The notes beneath the pieces are model-generated. The model had not been told where the DNA came from, did not search any database, and saw nothing but the letters and a program-made list of their open reading frames with translations. A stretch of DNA of 26,134 nucleotides from Hypsibius dujardini. Lineage: Eukaryota; Tardigrada; Eutardigrada; Parachela; Hypsibiidae. The DNA lies in the NCBI GenBank assembly GCA_001579985.1, contig LRSR01005964.1, positions 1-26,134 of the forward strand. Direction: 5' to 3'. Position numbers and translations under genes: made by a program. Shown here piece by piece: positions 17,592 to 26,134 of the stretch. Positions within the stretch are counted from its first letter, which is position 1. Each line of letters opens with the position of its first letter.

Positions 17592-19451
17592 ATGTCATCA
17601 AGATCGATTGATCATTTTGGAGGCGCACTGAGCGACGCTGTGCGACTAAATGTTTGTAGAAATATCTCCTCCAATTTGTCCAGTGATAACAACGGGACTG
17701 AAGATCTCTTGAAACGTATCGAAAATCTTCTCGAGGAAAATGCCTCTGTTGAAGCAGAGCGCCGTGTTCAGGTGAACTCTCTTTCATCTGGTGATTTTAA
17801 AGCGGAAAAAATTATAGCAACGTTTTCCCTCTTTGTAGGCGGACGAGGCAGTGCGAGCATTCGTCATGGGAAGAAATCGTCTGGTCCAGGAAGGGGAAGA
17901 AACGCTGAAGGAGTTGGAGGAAAGTGTCGCACAAGTCGGCGATTGTTTGCGTACTGCGAAGCCCTTTTTGACCGGCCTGCATGAAGAAGATCTCACGGAT
18001 GCGGAGGCGACGTTGAAGGAGGTGCGAACAGCGGAGACGCAGCTGGAATATTTGAAGTGGCTGGAATTGTTCCACGATCAAAGGTTCGAGTGAAGGTTTC
18101 CTGATTGATTGATCGATTGTTCTTTTGATTGGCTAGATACTATTGCTTTCAGCGGTCGGTTGATTGATTGATCGATTGTTCTTTTGATTGGCTGGATACT
18201 AATGGTTTCAGCGGTCGGTTGATTGATTGATCGATCGATTGTTCTTTTGATTGGCTGGATACAATTGCTTTCAGCGGTCGATTGATTGCTTGATTGATTG
18301 TTCTTTTGATTGGCTGGATACAATTGCTTTCAGCAGTCGGTTGATTGCTTGATCGATTGTTCTTTTGATTGGCTGGATACAATTGCTTTCAGCAGTCGGT
18401 TGATTGCTTGATCGATTGTTCTCTTGATTGGTTGGATATTATTGCTTTCGGCAGTCGATTGATTGATAGTTAATTCCTTCTGCTGGGGACTACTGTTGTT
18501 TAAAATAATGTTTTTAAATTTAAATCCACCGGCAGAATTTATTTAAATAAAAAACGTATTTCATTTAAAAGGAAGGCCACATTTTCAGTATTTAAAGTAA
18601 GTTTTGTGATTTTAAATGAAAATACACTTTAGATATCGATTTTTCTTTTGTGATTTTAAATAAAGCAAAATAGTAATAAGTCAAATATAACCTAAAATTA
18701 AATCCAAATTTTGTTTTATTTAAAACTGAATATTGCAGTTCTTTTCCGTCTTAGACGATTGATAGAATACGAAAAACAGTTTTTTTATCAATTAATCAGG
18801 TTCTTTGGATGCGGTGATCAATTATTCAATCAGCCGTGCGAGTGCAAATTTAATTTAATTTGGAGAATATATTTCAAGTTATGGAGGGAAATTAATCGTT
18901 GCTGTTTTTTCCTTCCTCAAGTGATCGGATCCGCTCATCGTTAGCCTGCGATTCCACATCGGATGCGATGGCCTTTCTGCAGACCCTCATGGATTGGTGC
19001 GAGCATTTCCGATCGTCCAGTTGTATCCGGCTCCGGGATTATCTGCATGATATTACCGTGTACTGGACTACGCTAGTCTGCGATCATGTAGCCAGGTACG
19101 TGGTCGTGATCGTGGTTGTGATACATACTTGTATAATTACAGTAGTGTAATACGAAGGACTTTTCAGAGAGTTGCCCGCAATATTGGCTCGCATCGGATT
19201 TCCACGTCCTCCGTCGGTCCGAAATCCAGAAACCAATATTGTGGACTCCCGCTCACGGAATGAGATCGCGGATATTGTTACATTATTGCTGCGCCTCCGG
19301 CTGCCGTACGTCTCGAGAGATACAGATAAACAGACAGACAGACAGTCAATAAGAGAGGCAGACGGATAAAGTGGCATTCAGTCAGTCCGTCAGTCAGTCA
19401 ATTAGTCAGTCAATTAGTCAGACAGACAGAGAGAGAGAGAGACACAGAGAC

Positions 19452-19499
<48 letters not shown>

Positions 19500-19500
19500 T

Positions 19501-19536
<36 letters not shown>

Positions 19537-20262
19537 TAGATAAATGGATAGATAGATAGACATACAGACAGAATCAGTCAGTCACACTTGTTCCCATAAC
19601 TATGTGTTTCAGGGATTACATCAAGCCTTTATCACCGGGTGTCGACACTCCATTCCTGCATGAGCTGCTGCCCTTGAAATATTTTATCGCCCCACTGGAA
19701 AAGCGCTTTCGTTTCCATTTTTTCATGTCCGACAAGACTAATCGGTTGGACAAGGTTTGAGCAGCTCTTCTCCCCTTTCCGTCTCCCCTTGACGAAAGAG
19801 TTGTGTTACACATCTTATTTCTGTTCGCTTTCAGCCCGAATGGTATTTTACTCAGATACTGAGCTGGATCCGGGACTATGGAGACTTTATTGACGACCTC
19901 TTTCAACTCAGTTTTCGCGGGGAAGCTTTGCGTTCATCCAAAGTGAGCGATGCCTCACTGCTCAAACCGATACTTCGTTTCCGATTAGATCATCGCCGTT
20001 TCATTTTACAGTCGGATTTCGCACTTGGTCTAGCTGTTCTTGGCCGGTCCAAGTTCCTCTCCAGCTTGTCGCAACTCCTCGAAGACGGGAGCCTCTTTGC
20101 GCACGCCATGGATGAACTGCTTACATTCGCAAAAACGTTGCGAGCACTGGGTTACGAATCGGTTCAGAGAACATTCTGTACTATCCTGGTCCAACCGGAA
20201 GTCTTCCACCCTTGGTTTGCGGCGGAAACATCATGTATGAGTTTACGCTCTTGCTGTCTGTA

Positions 20263-20326
<64 letters not shown>

Positions 20327-21290
20327 TTGTCTGTCTGTCTGTTAGTCTATCTGTCCGTCTCTTCGTCTGTCTGTCTGCCTGCTATCTATCAGTCAGTCTG
20401 TCAAGCGCCCTGCTTGCCAGCATATCTATCTTTCTGTTCGCTTGTCTGACTAGTTGATGTTGTCTATTTGTCTGCCTGCCTATTTGTCTCTTACTTTTTG
20501 AATTTCGGCTAATCGATGCACTAGTGGCGGAAAGCAGAGCTGATGCATTTCTCGCATCGCCCACCGCGTGGAACTGCCAGTATCAGGAAGAGGACGGAAG
20601 TCCGGAAGACGCTAAAGCACCCGAATGCGCACAGCAATTCATCACGATGCTGAAAGGCATCACCGGTATGGAACTGTTTTAGGTTGTCTGGTATTGTCTC
20701 GTTGGACATTCTTTTTATTCTTTTCTCCCCATTTTAGACCGATATTCGCTGTTGCCATCCAGCTTGCCTCAATTCGACTTTTTGTCGCTGCAATTGGATC
20801 TGGTGGAAGACTTCAACGAGCGTCTCAAATCGCACTACGAAGCGAACCAAGAAGACACGGAGCAGTGCGCGCGCATAATCCTCCCTACGCAGGCGACTGC
20901 CACGAAGTTCGTCGGTGAGGTTTTAGCGGACATGGCATCGACACCGGTACGGGCTTCTTGCTTTTCGGGCCAAGTTATCATTATTTAACTTGTTTTCATG
21001 TACTTTCATTCTTCCTACCCATAACCCTAGTTGATTGTCGAGCTTTTGAGCTTGTCGGACAGTCGATCTTCCCCGGAATGCGGTAGAAAGGCGAAGAGTT
21101 TGGCTGTGAGGTTAACCAGTATTCTGGACGAATGCAACCGCCTCGCTAGGGAGTCCTACCTGACGCATCTACGGAATGACACACTGGATTCAATTCATGG
21201 GCTGGTTCGGGAATTCGCTAGACAAGGGTACGTGCGGTTACTCGCCAGAGATGTGTGTGTTTGCCTCTATTGTCTCTTTTTCTCCATGTC

Positions 21291-21321
<31 letters not shown>

Positions 21322-22091
21322 GTCTGTCTGTCTGCCTGTCTGTCTGTCTGCCACTACAACTGTTTGTTGAATGTCTGGTTCGTCTAGAAATGTTATCTGC
21401 TGATCTTGATTATTCTGTATTTTCTTGTCCTCATTTTGCAGGTGGAAGAGCATGCCTGCGGTGACAGAATTTCTCGTCGCGTCAATGACTCCCGCCATGG
21501 GGGAGTTACTGTATGTAACCAAGACCCTCATTTCGTCGCAACGGGACCGGCTTTTAACATCCCTCTTCACACGCTACACCAACACTCTCATGCAAGCCCT
21601 CGATCAAATTTTACTCGAGGAGGCAAGTGGGATATCAGATCTCTTTTTTTGGAAAACCTTATGCTATTATTACTTCTAGGCATTCGCTTTTGTTTAATTT
21701 TCAGGTCATTTATGATAACACCTTCAGTACCGGTGGAGCGTCGCAAGTTAAATTCGACATTGTCAATAACTTCGCGGTGGTTCTCGGTCGCCTCGTACAT
21801 CTTCCCCACGCCGGCTTATCGCGGTAAGGTTTCCTTTTCTGCGTTGCCTGGAAGGAAAACTATTCTCGCATTTTTAACAGGACCATGGAAGCGTGCAATG
21901 TGTTGACGATCAATCGGGGCTCAGCGATGCTGCTGGTGGAATTGTTCGAAGGTGGCGGTGCTGCTCCCAAGGCGGATAAGAAGCAACATTCGGACGATAT
22001 CAGGAAAGCTCTCGGTGAAATGAATCTTTTGCTGCTCAAGCCGGAAGAGGTTGAACTGATACTCCACAGAAGGAGCGATTTGGACGTTTAG
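17592..22091 (+). CDS. RINT1: RINT1/TIP20-family vesicle tethering protein
   Basis: Thirteen exons: 17592-17771, 17839-18089, 18922-19095, 19168-19305, 19613-19754, 19835-19942, 20012-20234, 20525-20665, 20738-20946, 21031-21227, 21442-21622, 21705-21823, 21881-22091. The model is in phase throughout and gives 757 aa (human RINT1 is about 792). Residues about 40-140 are rich in Glu and Leu and look like a coiled coil, as expected for the N-terminal part that contacts ZW10. Family landmarks follow: LKYFIAPLEKRFRFHFF...TNR, PEWYFTQILSWI, HAMDELLTFAKTLRALGY, QFDFLSLQLDLVEDFNERL, FSTGGASQVKFDI and MEACNVLTINRGSAMLL. RINT1 is part of the NRZ (ZW10-NAG-RINT1) complex that tethers COPI vesicles at the ER. 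Two junctions need care: the donor of exon 2 (GTGAAG at 18090, or GTTCGA at 18084) and the GC donor after exon 11 (21623). Confidence 0.95.
18102..18475. repeat. Minisatellite, six copies of a ~59-bp unit, in RINT1 intron 2
   Basis: Each unit has a GATTGATTGATCGATTG block, TTCTTTTGATTGGCTGGATA, then ATTGCTTTCAGC and GGTCGGTT. Copy 3 is longer through an extra GATC. The last copy is the most diverged (TTTCGG in place of TTTCAG). The array begins about 12 bp after the exon 2 donor. Confidence 0.95.
18490..18720. repeat. AT-rich block with repeated TTTTGTGATTTTAAAT
   Basis: TTTTGTGATTTTAAAT occurs at about 18603 and 18647, amid many TTTAAAT words. It lies in RINT1 intron 2. I see no gene in it. 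Confidence 0.6.
19323..19580. repeat. CAGA and GTCA repeats in RINT1 intron 4
   Basis: CAGACAGA runs surround a block of CAGTCAGTC/AATTAGTCAGTC (about 19377-19420) and an AGAGAGAG/ACAGAGAC block, then GATAGATA. The orientation is CAGA in the transcript. Confidence 0.9.
20255..20440. repeat. CTGT repeat in RINT1 intron 7
   Basis: About 12 nearly perfect CTGT units, then variants with CTGTTTGT and TCCGTCTC. The orientation is CTGT in the transcript. Confidence 0.93.
21283..21352. repeat. CTGT repeat in RINT1 intron 10
   Basis: A short CTGT run with CTAT and CTGC variants, in the CTGT orientation relative to the transcript. Confidence 0.9.
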
Positions 22092-22204
22092 CTGTTCTAA
22101 AATGAGTTTCTTTATCTAGCCTTGTGATTCTTCAATAGTTCATGAATGTGATTCAGGTCGAATGGCCATTTTGAACGCCAATAAGATGGGAGTGAAAGGA
22201 ACGA

Positions 22205-22248
22205 ACGAACAAACGGAACAGAACCAACGAACAAACGGAACAGAACCA
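22205..22248. repeat. Perfect 22-bp tandem duplication
   Basis: Two identical units contain GAACAAACGGAACAGAACC. The same words in a different order (GAACAGAACGGAACAAACGA) occur at 17508-17540, just upstream of RINT1. Confidence 0.95.
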
Positions 22249-22431
22249 AGAGAGACGAGTTAGACAAAGACTTAATCAAACTTTATTCAAGCACAATCAA
22301 GTAGTCGTCAGCTGTTGTAAAATATGCACTCATACTTTCGAAAAAGAAAACTCTGCATCACAAAATCAGTCGCGTAAAGGGGGGGAGGCTCCGCGAAAGC
22401 TGGAAGGAGTCTATTTTACTACGTATGGGGT

Positions 22432-22437
22432 TTTATT
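22432..22437 (-). terminator. Candidate poly(A) signal for EIF3J
   Basis: AATAAA on the minus strand about 120 bp after the EIF3J stop. A second AATAAA lies at 22282-22287. Confidence 0.5.
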
Positions 22438-22554
22438 CATCCCAGACCGAATAAAATTCGGCCACATTTGCTGTGAAAGTTGCAAGTGCGTCTGCCAGGA
22501 CCGAGGAGACCGTCAAGAGCGTTGATAAAACGATTGTTCATCGCAGTCGCATTT

Positions 22555-25117
22555 CTAAAAAAAGTCATCGACCGCGTCGTGGCCGTAGTCATCGTAGGTA
22601 GCCATCGAGTCGTCCTTCTTCCCGGCGCCAGCAATACCGGCCTTCTTCTTCAACGTAACCTTGGCTTTCCCCTTTGCCTGTCAAAAGCGAGAAAAACGTA
22701 GAAGAAACGAGATACATGTGTAAAGGACATTGGATATACCTTTTCTTTCTCATGTTTCGCCTTTTCGCCGGCCAATGTCGTCAAAGTCGCGCCGAATTTC
22801 CGCACATCCTCCGCCGGCACTAGAAAAGCAATCAGCTCAAATCAGTCATAGCATAAAGTTAGATATATGATCAAAGAAGCTGCCAATATAGTTTTGCGAC
22901 ATCAATAGCAGGCAATGAGCACGAGACAGACAGACAAACATACAGACATATAGGGACGCTGACTAAGACATAGCGATGGATGGACACAGACTGATAGGCA
23001 GACAGATAATCAATCAGACAGACAATCAGACAGACAAATAAACAGGCAGACAAATAAACAGGCAGACAGATAGGCAGACAGATAGACAGACAGATAATCA
23101 ATCAGACAGACAAGCATACAGACAGACACGAACACGCAGGCAAACATACAACGGCATATAAAAACAAGTGAAGACAAATTCGCTCAACAGATGAAAGATC
23201 TGGCAATAACTATAAACAATTTCACACAGGCATATCGATAAAAAATTCTGATCTTTCACGCCACCAACCAAATGAGTACGGCAAGAAGCAGTACTCACAA
23301 TGCAGAGAAAGATCCTGGAAGAGGCTATTAAGGAAGCCGGGATAAAATTCCGATTTCTGCAAAACAACCCTGTTTCGAAAGGGACCCAGCGGAAGTGTGC
23401 TATGCCACGCACAAACCTCGTATTTCATGAGCTTTTCCGTGAGAAGCTTCCGGAATTCGTCGAACTTTTCAACCGTCGTCGGCTCGAATGAGTCGAGTTT
23501 ACCAGTTCCAGCCGATAAGTCATTCTCCGGTTCAACTGCAAATCATAAAAAAATACGACCATTACCATTTCGTCAGTTTTAATTCATACCGAATTGATGA
23601 TATGGGTCTGCGCGAGCAAGAAGAATCACTCACGGAAAGTGTCAGCACCCATGGCAAAATCGGAGTCCTCGATGGCTTTGGCCAATCGGCGCTTCTCCGC
23701 GAGGATGTCCTCCACGCTCTTCGGCTTGGAATTCTGCTCCAGCTGAAGGCGAATCTGCTCCTGTTCTTTCTTCTTCAGCGCCTCCTTTTCGGCGGCCAGC
23801 TGTTTCGCCGATTTCTTTTTCGGTTTCGTGTCTAACAAAAAGGACACAAGGAAAACATTAATCGATCAATCAATCAATCAATAGCAAGACGCACCGTTTG
23901 CAACGAACGACGGACCAATTAATAAATAGAAGGATCAAACAGACATATCCATTTCCAAAAAAATTTGAATGACAACAAAAAGCGTCATTCAAAACAACAT
24001 CACAGAAAGAGAATAGCTTAAGATGAATGATGAAAAATGAAAACTACAAAAGCCGGCAATAAAGTAATCAACCGCTCAGAGCAAGCAAATACTAATCAAT
24101 CAACAATCAATCAATCAATCAATAGCAATAAGCATCGTTTTCCATTAGCAACAGACATATCCACTTCCGAAAAAGAACTAAATCAACAGAAAAAGGGGTC
24201 AATCAAGAGAATATCAATGCAAAAAACTAAGGCAAGTTAAAAAATGAAACTTGAGAAAAGTCCTCAATAAAGCACTCAAAATCGCAGTCAAGCAATTGTA
24301 ATGAATCAACAATCAATCGAAAGCAACAAGCTATTTCAATCAACAATCGACTGAATTATAGCAAACTACAAGAATCAAACTGACACATCCACTTCGAAGA
24401 AAAATAACTGGATGAAAACAAAACCTTCAATCAAAACATCCACCCATGCAATAAAAATATAAAAAAAGATCCCAAAGCAAAACCACCAATAATGCAATTA
24501 ACCACCGACGCAAATCAATCAAACTGAACAGGCAAATCAATCAAACCGAACAGGCCAATCAATCAAACCGAACAGGCCAATCAATCAACCGATAATGCGG
24601 CAACGAATGCAACAATCGAGCAATCAACAGATCAATCAATCAACCGCACTTCATTCTAGAGGAAATCCCACTATTTACCAACATCACCAACCTGCTGTTG
24701 CTGACGCGTCCGTTGAAGCAACAACAGCTGCGGCGTCAGTTTCCTCCTCAGATTCGTCATCCCAATTGTCCTTGACATCCTCCTCCCCGTCCTCGTCGCG
24801 GGTCAGTTTTGTAAAGTCGGCTCCTCCGACATCCTCATCTGCGACGACGACAACGACGACAAAATAAATCAAAAACCTCCCCACCAAGTGATGGAAAATT
24901 AAAATCAAATATCTTCTGTATTAAAATAAAAAATAAAATAAAATTTCAAGACCTCAGTTTTTTTTAAAGAACAGCTTTGGATTTTTTTCTCAACGACTGT
25001 GACATCAGCGATCCCAAAGAATTCCCCTCAAAACAATTGCCATTAAGTCTTTTTTATTGAAAAACATGTCGGGAAAAACTTACCGAAATCCACTTGTACT
25101 TTAGTTTTCTCCGCCAT
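22555..25117 (-). CDS. EIF3J: Eukaryotic translation initiation factor 3 subunit J
   Basis: Seven exons on the minus strand: 25117-25084, 24838-24692, 23831-23634, 23535-23417, 23356-23299, 22819-22740, 22677-22555. The introns are GT-AG and in phase, giving 252 aa (human 258). The ATG context, AAAAATGG, is good. The acidic N terminus contains EDVKDNWDDESEEE, the family hallmark. A Lys/Glu-rich helix follows (KPKKKSAKQLAAEKEALKKK), then DSDFAMGADTFR, EFRKLLTEKLMKYEKSEFY, LPAEDVRKF and the usual C terminus, a Lys-rich stretch followed by DDSMATYDDYGHDAVDDFF. eIF3j (yeast Hcr1) binds the 40S decoding centre, helps eIF3 association and acts in ribosome recycling. Repeats occupy introns 2 and 5. 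A 90-codon frame opposite exon 2 is only an antisense shadow of this gene. Confidence 0.96.
22920..23155. repeat. CAGA/CAGG tract in EIF3J intron 5
   Basis: Degenerate ACAGACAGATA units mixed with AATCAATCAGACAGAC, so both tetranucleotide families are interleaved here. The orientation is CTGT in the transcript. Confidence 0.85.
23855..24660. repeat. AATC/AATCA repeats spread over EIF3J intron 2
   Basis: Clusters of CAATCAATCAATC at 23867-23884, 24094-24125 and 24627-24645 alternate with CATATCCACTTCC-like words, which recur at about 23945, 24157 and 24388. AATCAATCAAACCGAACAGG is tandemly repeated at 24533-24585. The intron looks built from local duplications. No coding signal was seen. Confidence 0.75.
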
Positions 25118-25253
25118 TTTTTGGGATTTTCAGGCATTTACAGGAGGGCAAAGATTAGAACCTTCTGAAAATGAGTTCTTTGCTTGCCGTATGTGTGTGT
25201 GAGTCTGTGGGTTTTTGGCACGACGAACGCGTGAGCTGCAGACGCCGCTTACA

Positions 25254-25628
25254 TCATTGAAGGCAAAGGTTGTTTATCAGCCGCCAATCACTTGCAGCCA
25301 AAGTTGATGATTGGCTCCACGCCCCATGAAGACCGCCTTCATGGGGCGTGGTCTGGCCACTAATTTCTTTTATGCACTCCCCTGAAGCTTGAATGTGCTT
25401 TTCTAAGCCCATTTGAGAAGGGAGCTGTTCTAATGAGATTTCCATGTTTTCACGGCAAGAGTTTTTGGTCATTTGGTTGGTGAGGAAGCGCGCCACCTGT
25501 CGGTGGAACCTTTGAGGGGTGTTTTTTTCGGGTTTCTCGTCAAAATCGTCAAATGGCAATTCACGCTTGTGCTCGGAGCAGTATGATGAATGGACAAAAT
25601 ATTGTTTTGCCTTGAATGCACAATCCAT
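25254..25628 (-). CDS. Unrecognised 124-codon open frame
   Basis: An ATG-initiated frame of 124 codons lies upstream of EIF3J on the same strand. I recognise no domain. The N terminus has spaced Cys and His residues (MDCAFKAKQYFVHSSYCSEH), the middle is basic, and the stretch TTPHEGGLHGAW is encoded by a perfect 35-bp palindrome. There is no nearby poly(A) signal and no sign of introns. The frame is not made of the tetranucleotide repeat. It may be a small single-exon gene, a piece of a longer one, or chance. Confidence 0.2.
   Translation of the reverse strand: MDCAFKAKQYFVHSSYCSEHKRELPFDDFDEKPEKNTPQRFHRQVARFLTNQMTKNSCRENMEISLEQLPSQMGLEKHIQASGECIKEISGQTTPHEGGLHGAWSQSSTLAASDWRLINNLCLQ
25317..25351. 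repeat. Perfect 15-bp inverted repeat with 5-base loop
   Basis: The arms are CCACGCCCCATGAAG (25317-25331) and CTTCATGGGGCGTGG (25337-25351), with loop ACCGC. Eight-base arms GCCAATCA (25283-25290) and TGATTGGC (about 25308-25315) form a second, adjacent inverted repeat. Confidence 0.95.
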
Positions 25629-25889
25629 GACCTCGTGACTGTAGGCCGTGCGTGTCGTCCCGAGACGACTCTATTTTGTGAGATGTCGTAATGATCTAGG
25701 AACGGAAGATTCCTAGGACGTACTAGTAGGATCGTTACGTAAATCCGGGATCAGATCAATTGTCATGTGTTGTGTATGCAAAGTTTGTGCCTGATTGTAC
25801 AGTGGGCTAATAGTATCCGTTCGTGATGCATTCTCCCTTCCCGTGTTGTTTATGTGGTGATTCCAGTGCCAACTAAATGAGCTGTCAGT
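25629..25889. other. Intergenic region with imperfect dyad symmetry
   Basis: CGTAATGATC (25687-25696) pairs with GATCGTTACG (25730-25739). Inside it, CTAGGAA pairs with TTCCTAG, and a TACTAGTA palindrome sits in the bulge. Otherwise I see nothing. It may be the upstream region of the plus-strand frame that begins at 25890. Confidence 0.5.
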
Positions 25890-26134
25890 ATGGAGGTTCC
25901 TCTCCCGGTGTGGTTGCAGTGCACAGAAGTTGGAACCGTTGTGGGAGAACTTGACAGAGGACGGGGATGGATCACTGCTTCACGGCATGGGTTTTGTTTT
26001 CTTGTCTGTGTCTGTGTCTCCATCTGTGCCTGCGTCAGTGTTTGTGTTTGTGTCTGTGTCTGCGTTTGCGTCTGTGTCTGTGTCTGTGTCTGTGTCTGTG
26101 TCTGTGTCTGTGTCTGTGTCTGTGTCTGTGTCTG
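25890..26134 (+). CDS. Possible first exon of another gene, runs off the window
   Basis: An ATG at 25890 opens a frame that stays open to the window end. About 34 residues are non-repetitive, including MEVPLPVWLQCTEVG and ELDRGRGWITASRHG. The frame then enters TGTGTC repeat and encodes only Val/Cys, so the real exon, if any, probably stops near 25990 (a weak GT is at 25991-25992) and the repeat is intronic. No family was recognised. Confidence 0.25.
   Translation, partial: MEVPLPVWLQCTEVGTVVGELDRGRGWITASRHGFCFLVCVCVSICACVSVCVCVCVCVCVCVCVCVCVCVCVCVCVCVCV
26005..26134. repeat. TGTGTC hexanucleotide array
   Basis: Hexamer GTCTGT units, degenerate at first (TGCGTC, TGTGTT) and perfect to the window end. 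The six-base period distinguishes it from the four-base family elsewhere. It continues beyond the window. Confidence 0.95.

Larger units (their letters stand above)
22092..22554. other. Convergent 3' region of RINT1 and EIF3J
   Basis: The 463 bp between the two stop codons have no further exon. They hold a perfect 22-bp tandem duplication (22205-22226 and 22227-22248, core GAACAAACGGAACAGAACCA) and two minus-strand AATAAA signals (22432-22437 and 22282-22287). An AATAAG at about 22180 is the only weak plus-strand candidate. Confidence 0.7.

Noticed and set aside
18078-18382. Repetitive minus-strand frames with QPIKRTID-like units
   Set aside because: They are translations of the 59-bp minisatellite in RINT1 intron 2. 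There is no start context or independent support.
24595-24867. Ser/Thr-rich frame on the plus strand
   Set aside because: It is antisense to EIF3J exon 2 (acidic DED/DNWDD codons read backwards) and to intron repeats.
1-26134. CRISPR array suggested by regular repeats
   Set aside because: The repeats are 4-6-base microsatellites and a tandem minisatellite without unique spacers, and the genes are animal genes with introns.

Overview
This is an intron-rich nuclear DNA window from an animal. The genes are animal-type orthologues with many introns; most have GT-AG ends, and one is a clear GC-AG intron. I do not assign a phylum. A compact invertebrate genome with about one gene per 3-4 kb fits best. 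Every long-intron gene is invaded by low-complexity TCTG/CAGA tetranucleotide DNA, which has no stop codons in any frame and so creates many false open frames.

Layout, left to right. (1) 342-1716 (+): the 3' part of a chromodomain protein gene. (2) 2657-7476 (+): a complete 16-exon gene for mitochondrial intermediate peptidase (MIPEP, M3 metallopeptidase, 698 aa). (3) 8075-10785 (+): a 4-exon gene for a 340-aa protein with FAM166/CIMIP2 (DUF2475)-like motifs, probably a ciliary microtubule inner protein. Its third intron holds a foldback-type inverted-repeat element. (4) 11663-17184 (-): a 7-exon gene for GPI ethanolamine phosphate transferase 3 (PIGO, about 929 aa). (5) 17592-22091 (+): a complete 13-exon gene for RINT1/TIP20-like vesicle tethering protein (757 aa), divergent from PIGO across a 407-bp gap. 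(6) 22555-25117 (-): a complete 7-exon gene for translation initiation factor eIF3 subunit J (252 aa), convergent with RINT1. (7) 25118-26134: a weakly supported 124-codon frame on the minus strand, and a possible first exon of another plus-strand gene running off the window.

The exon models were joined by hand. For each gene I checked that splice sites, codon phase and the family motifs I recognise agree. The genes are not one pathway. PIGO and RINT1 both act at the ER/Golgi and share a promoter interval; MIPEP is mitochondrial; eIF3J is a cytosolic translation factor; the chromodomain protein should be nuclear.

I see no new enzyme system. The more interesting signals are in the non-coding DNA. 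One tetranucleotide repeat family occupies 16 introns in two orientations, such that complementary copies flank the same exons. There are also a near-perfect 43-bp hairpin between convergent genes, a foldback element, a minisatellite carrying a 3' splice-site-like motif in most units, and a duplicated last exon of the chromodomain gene.
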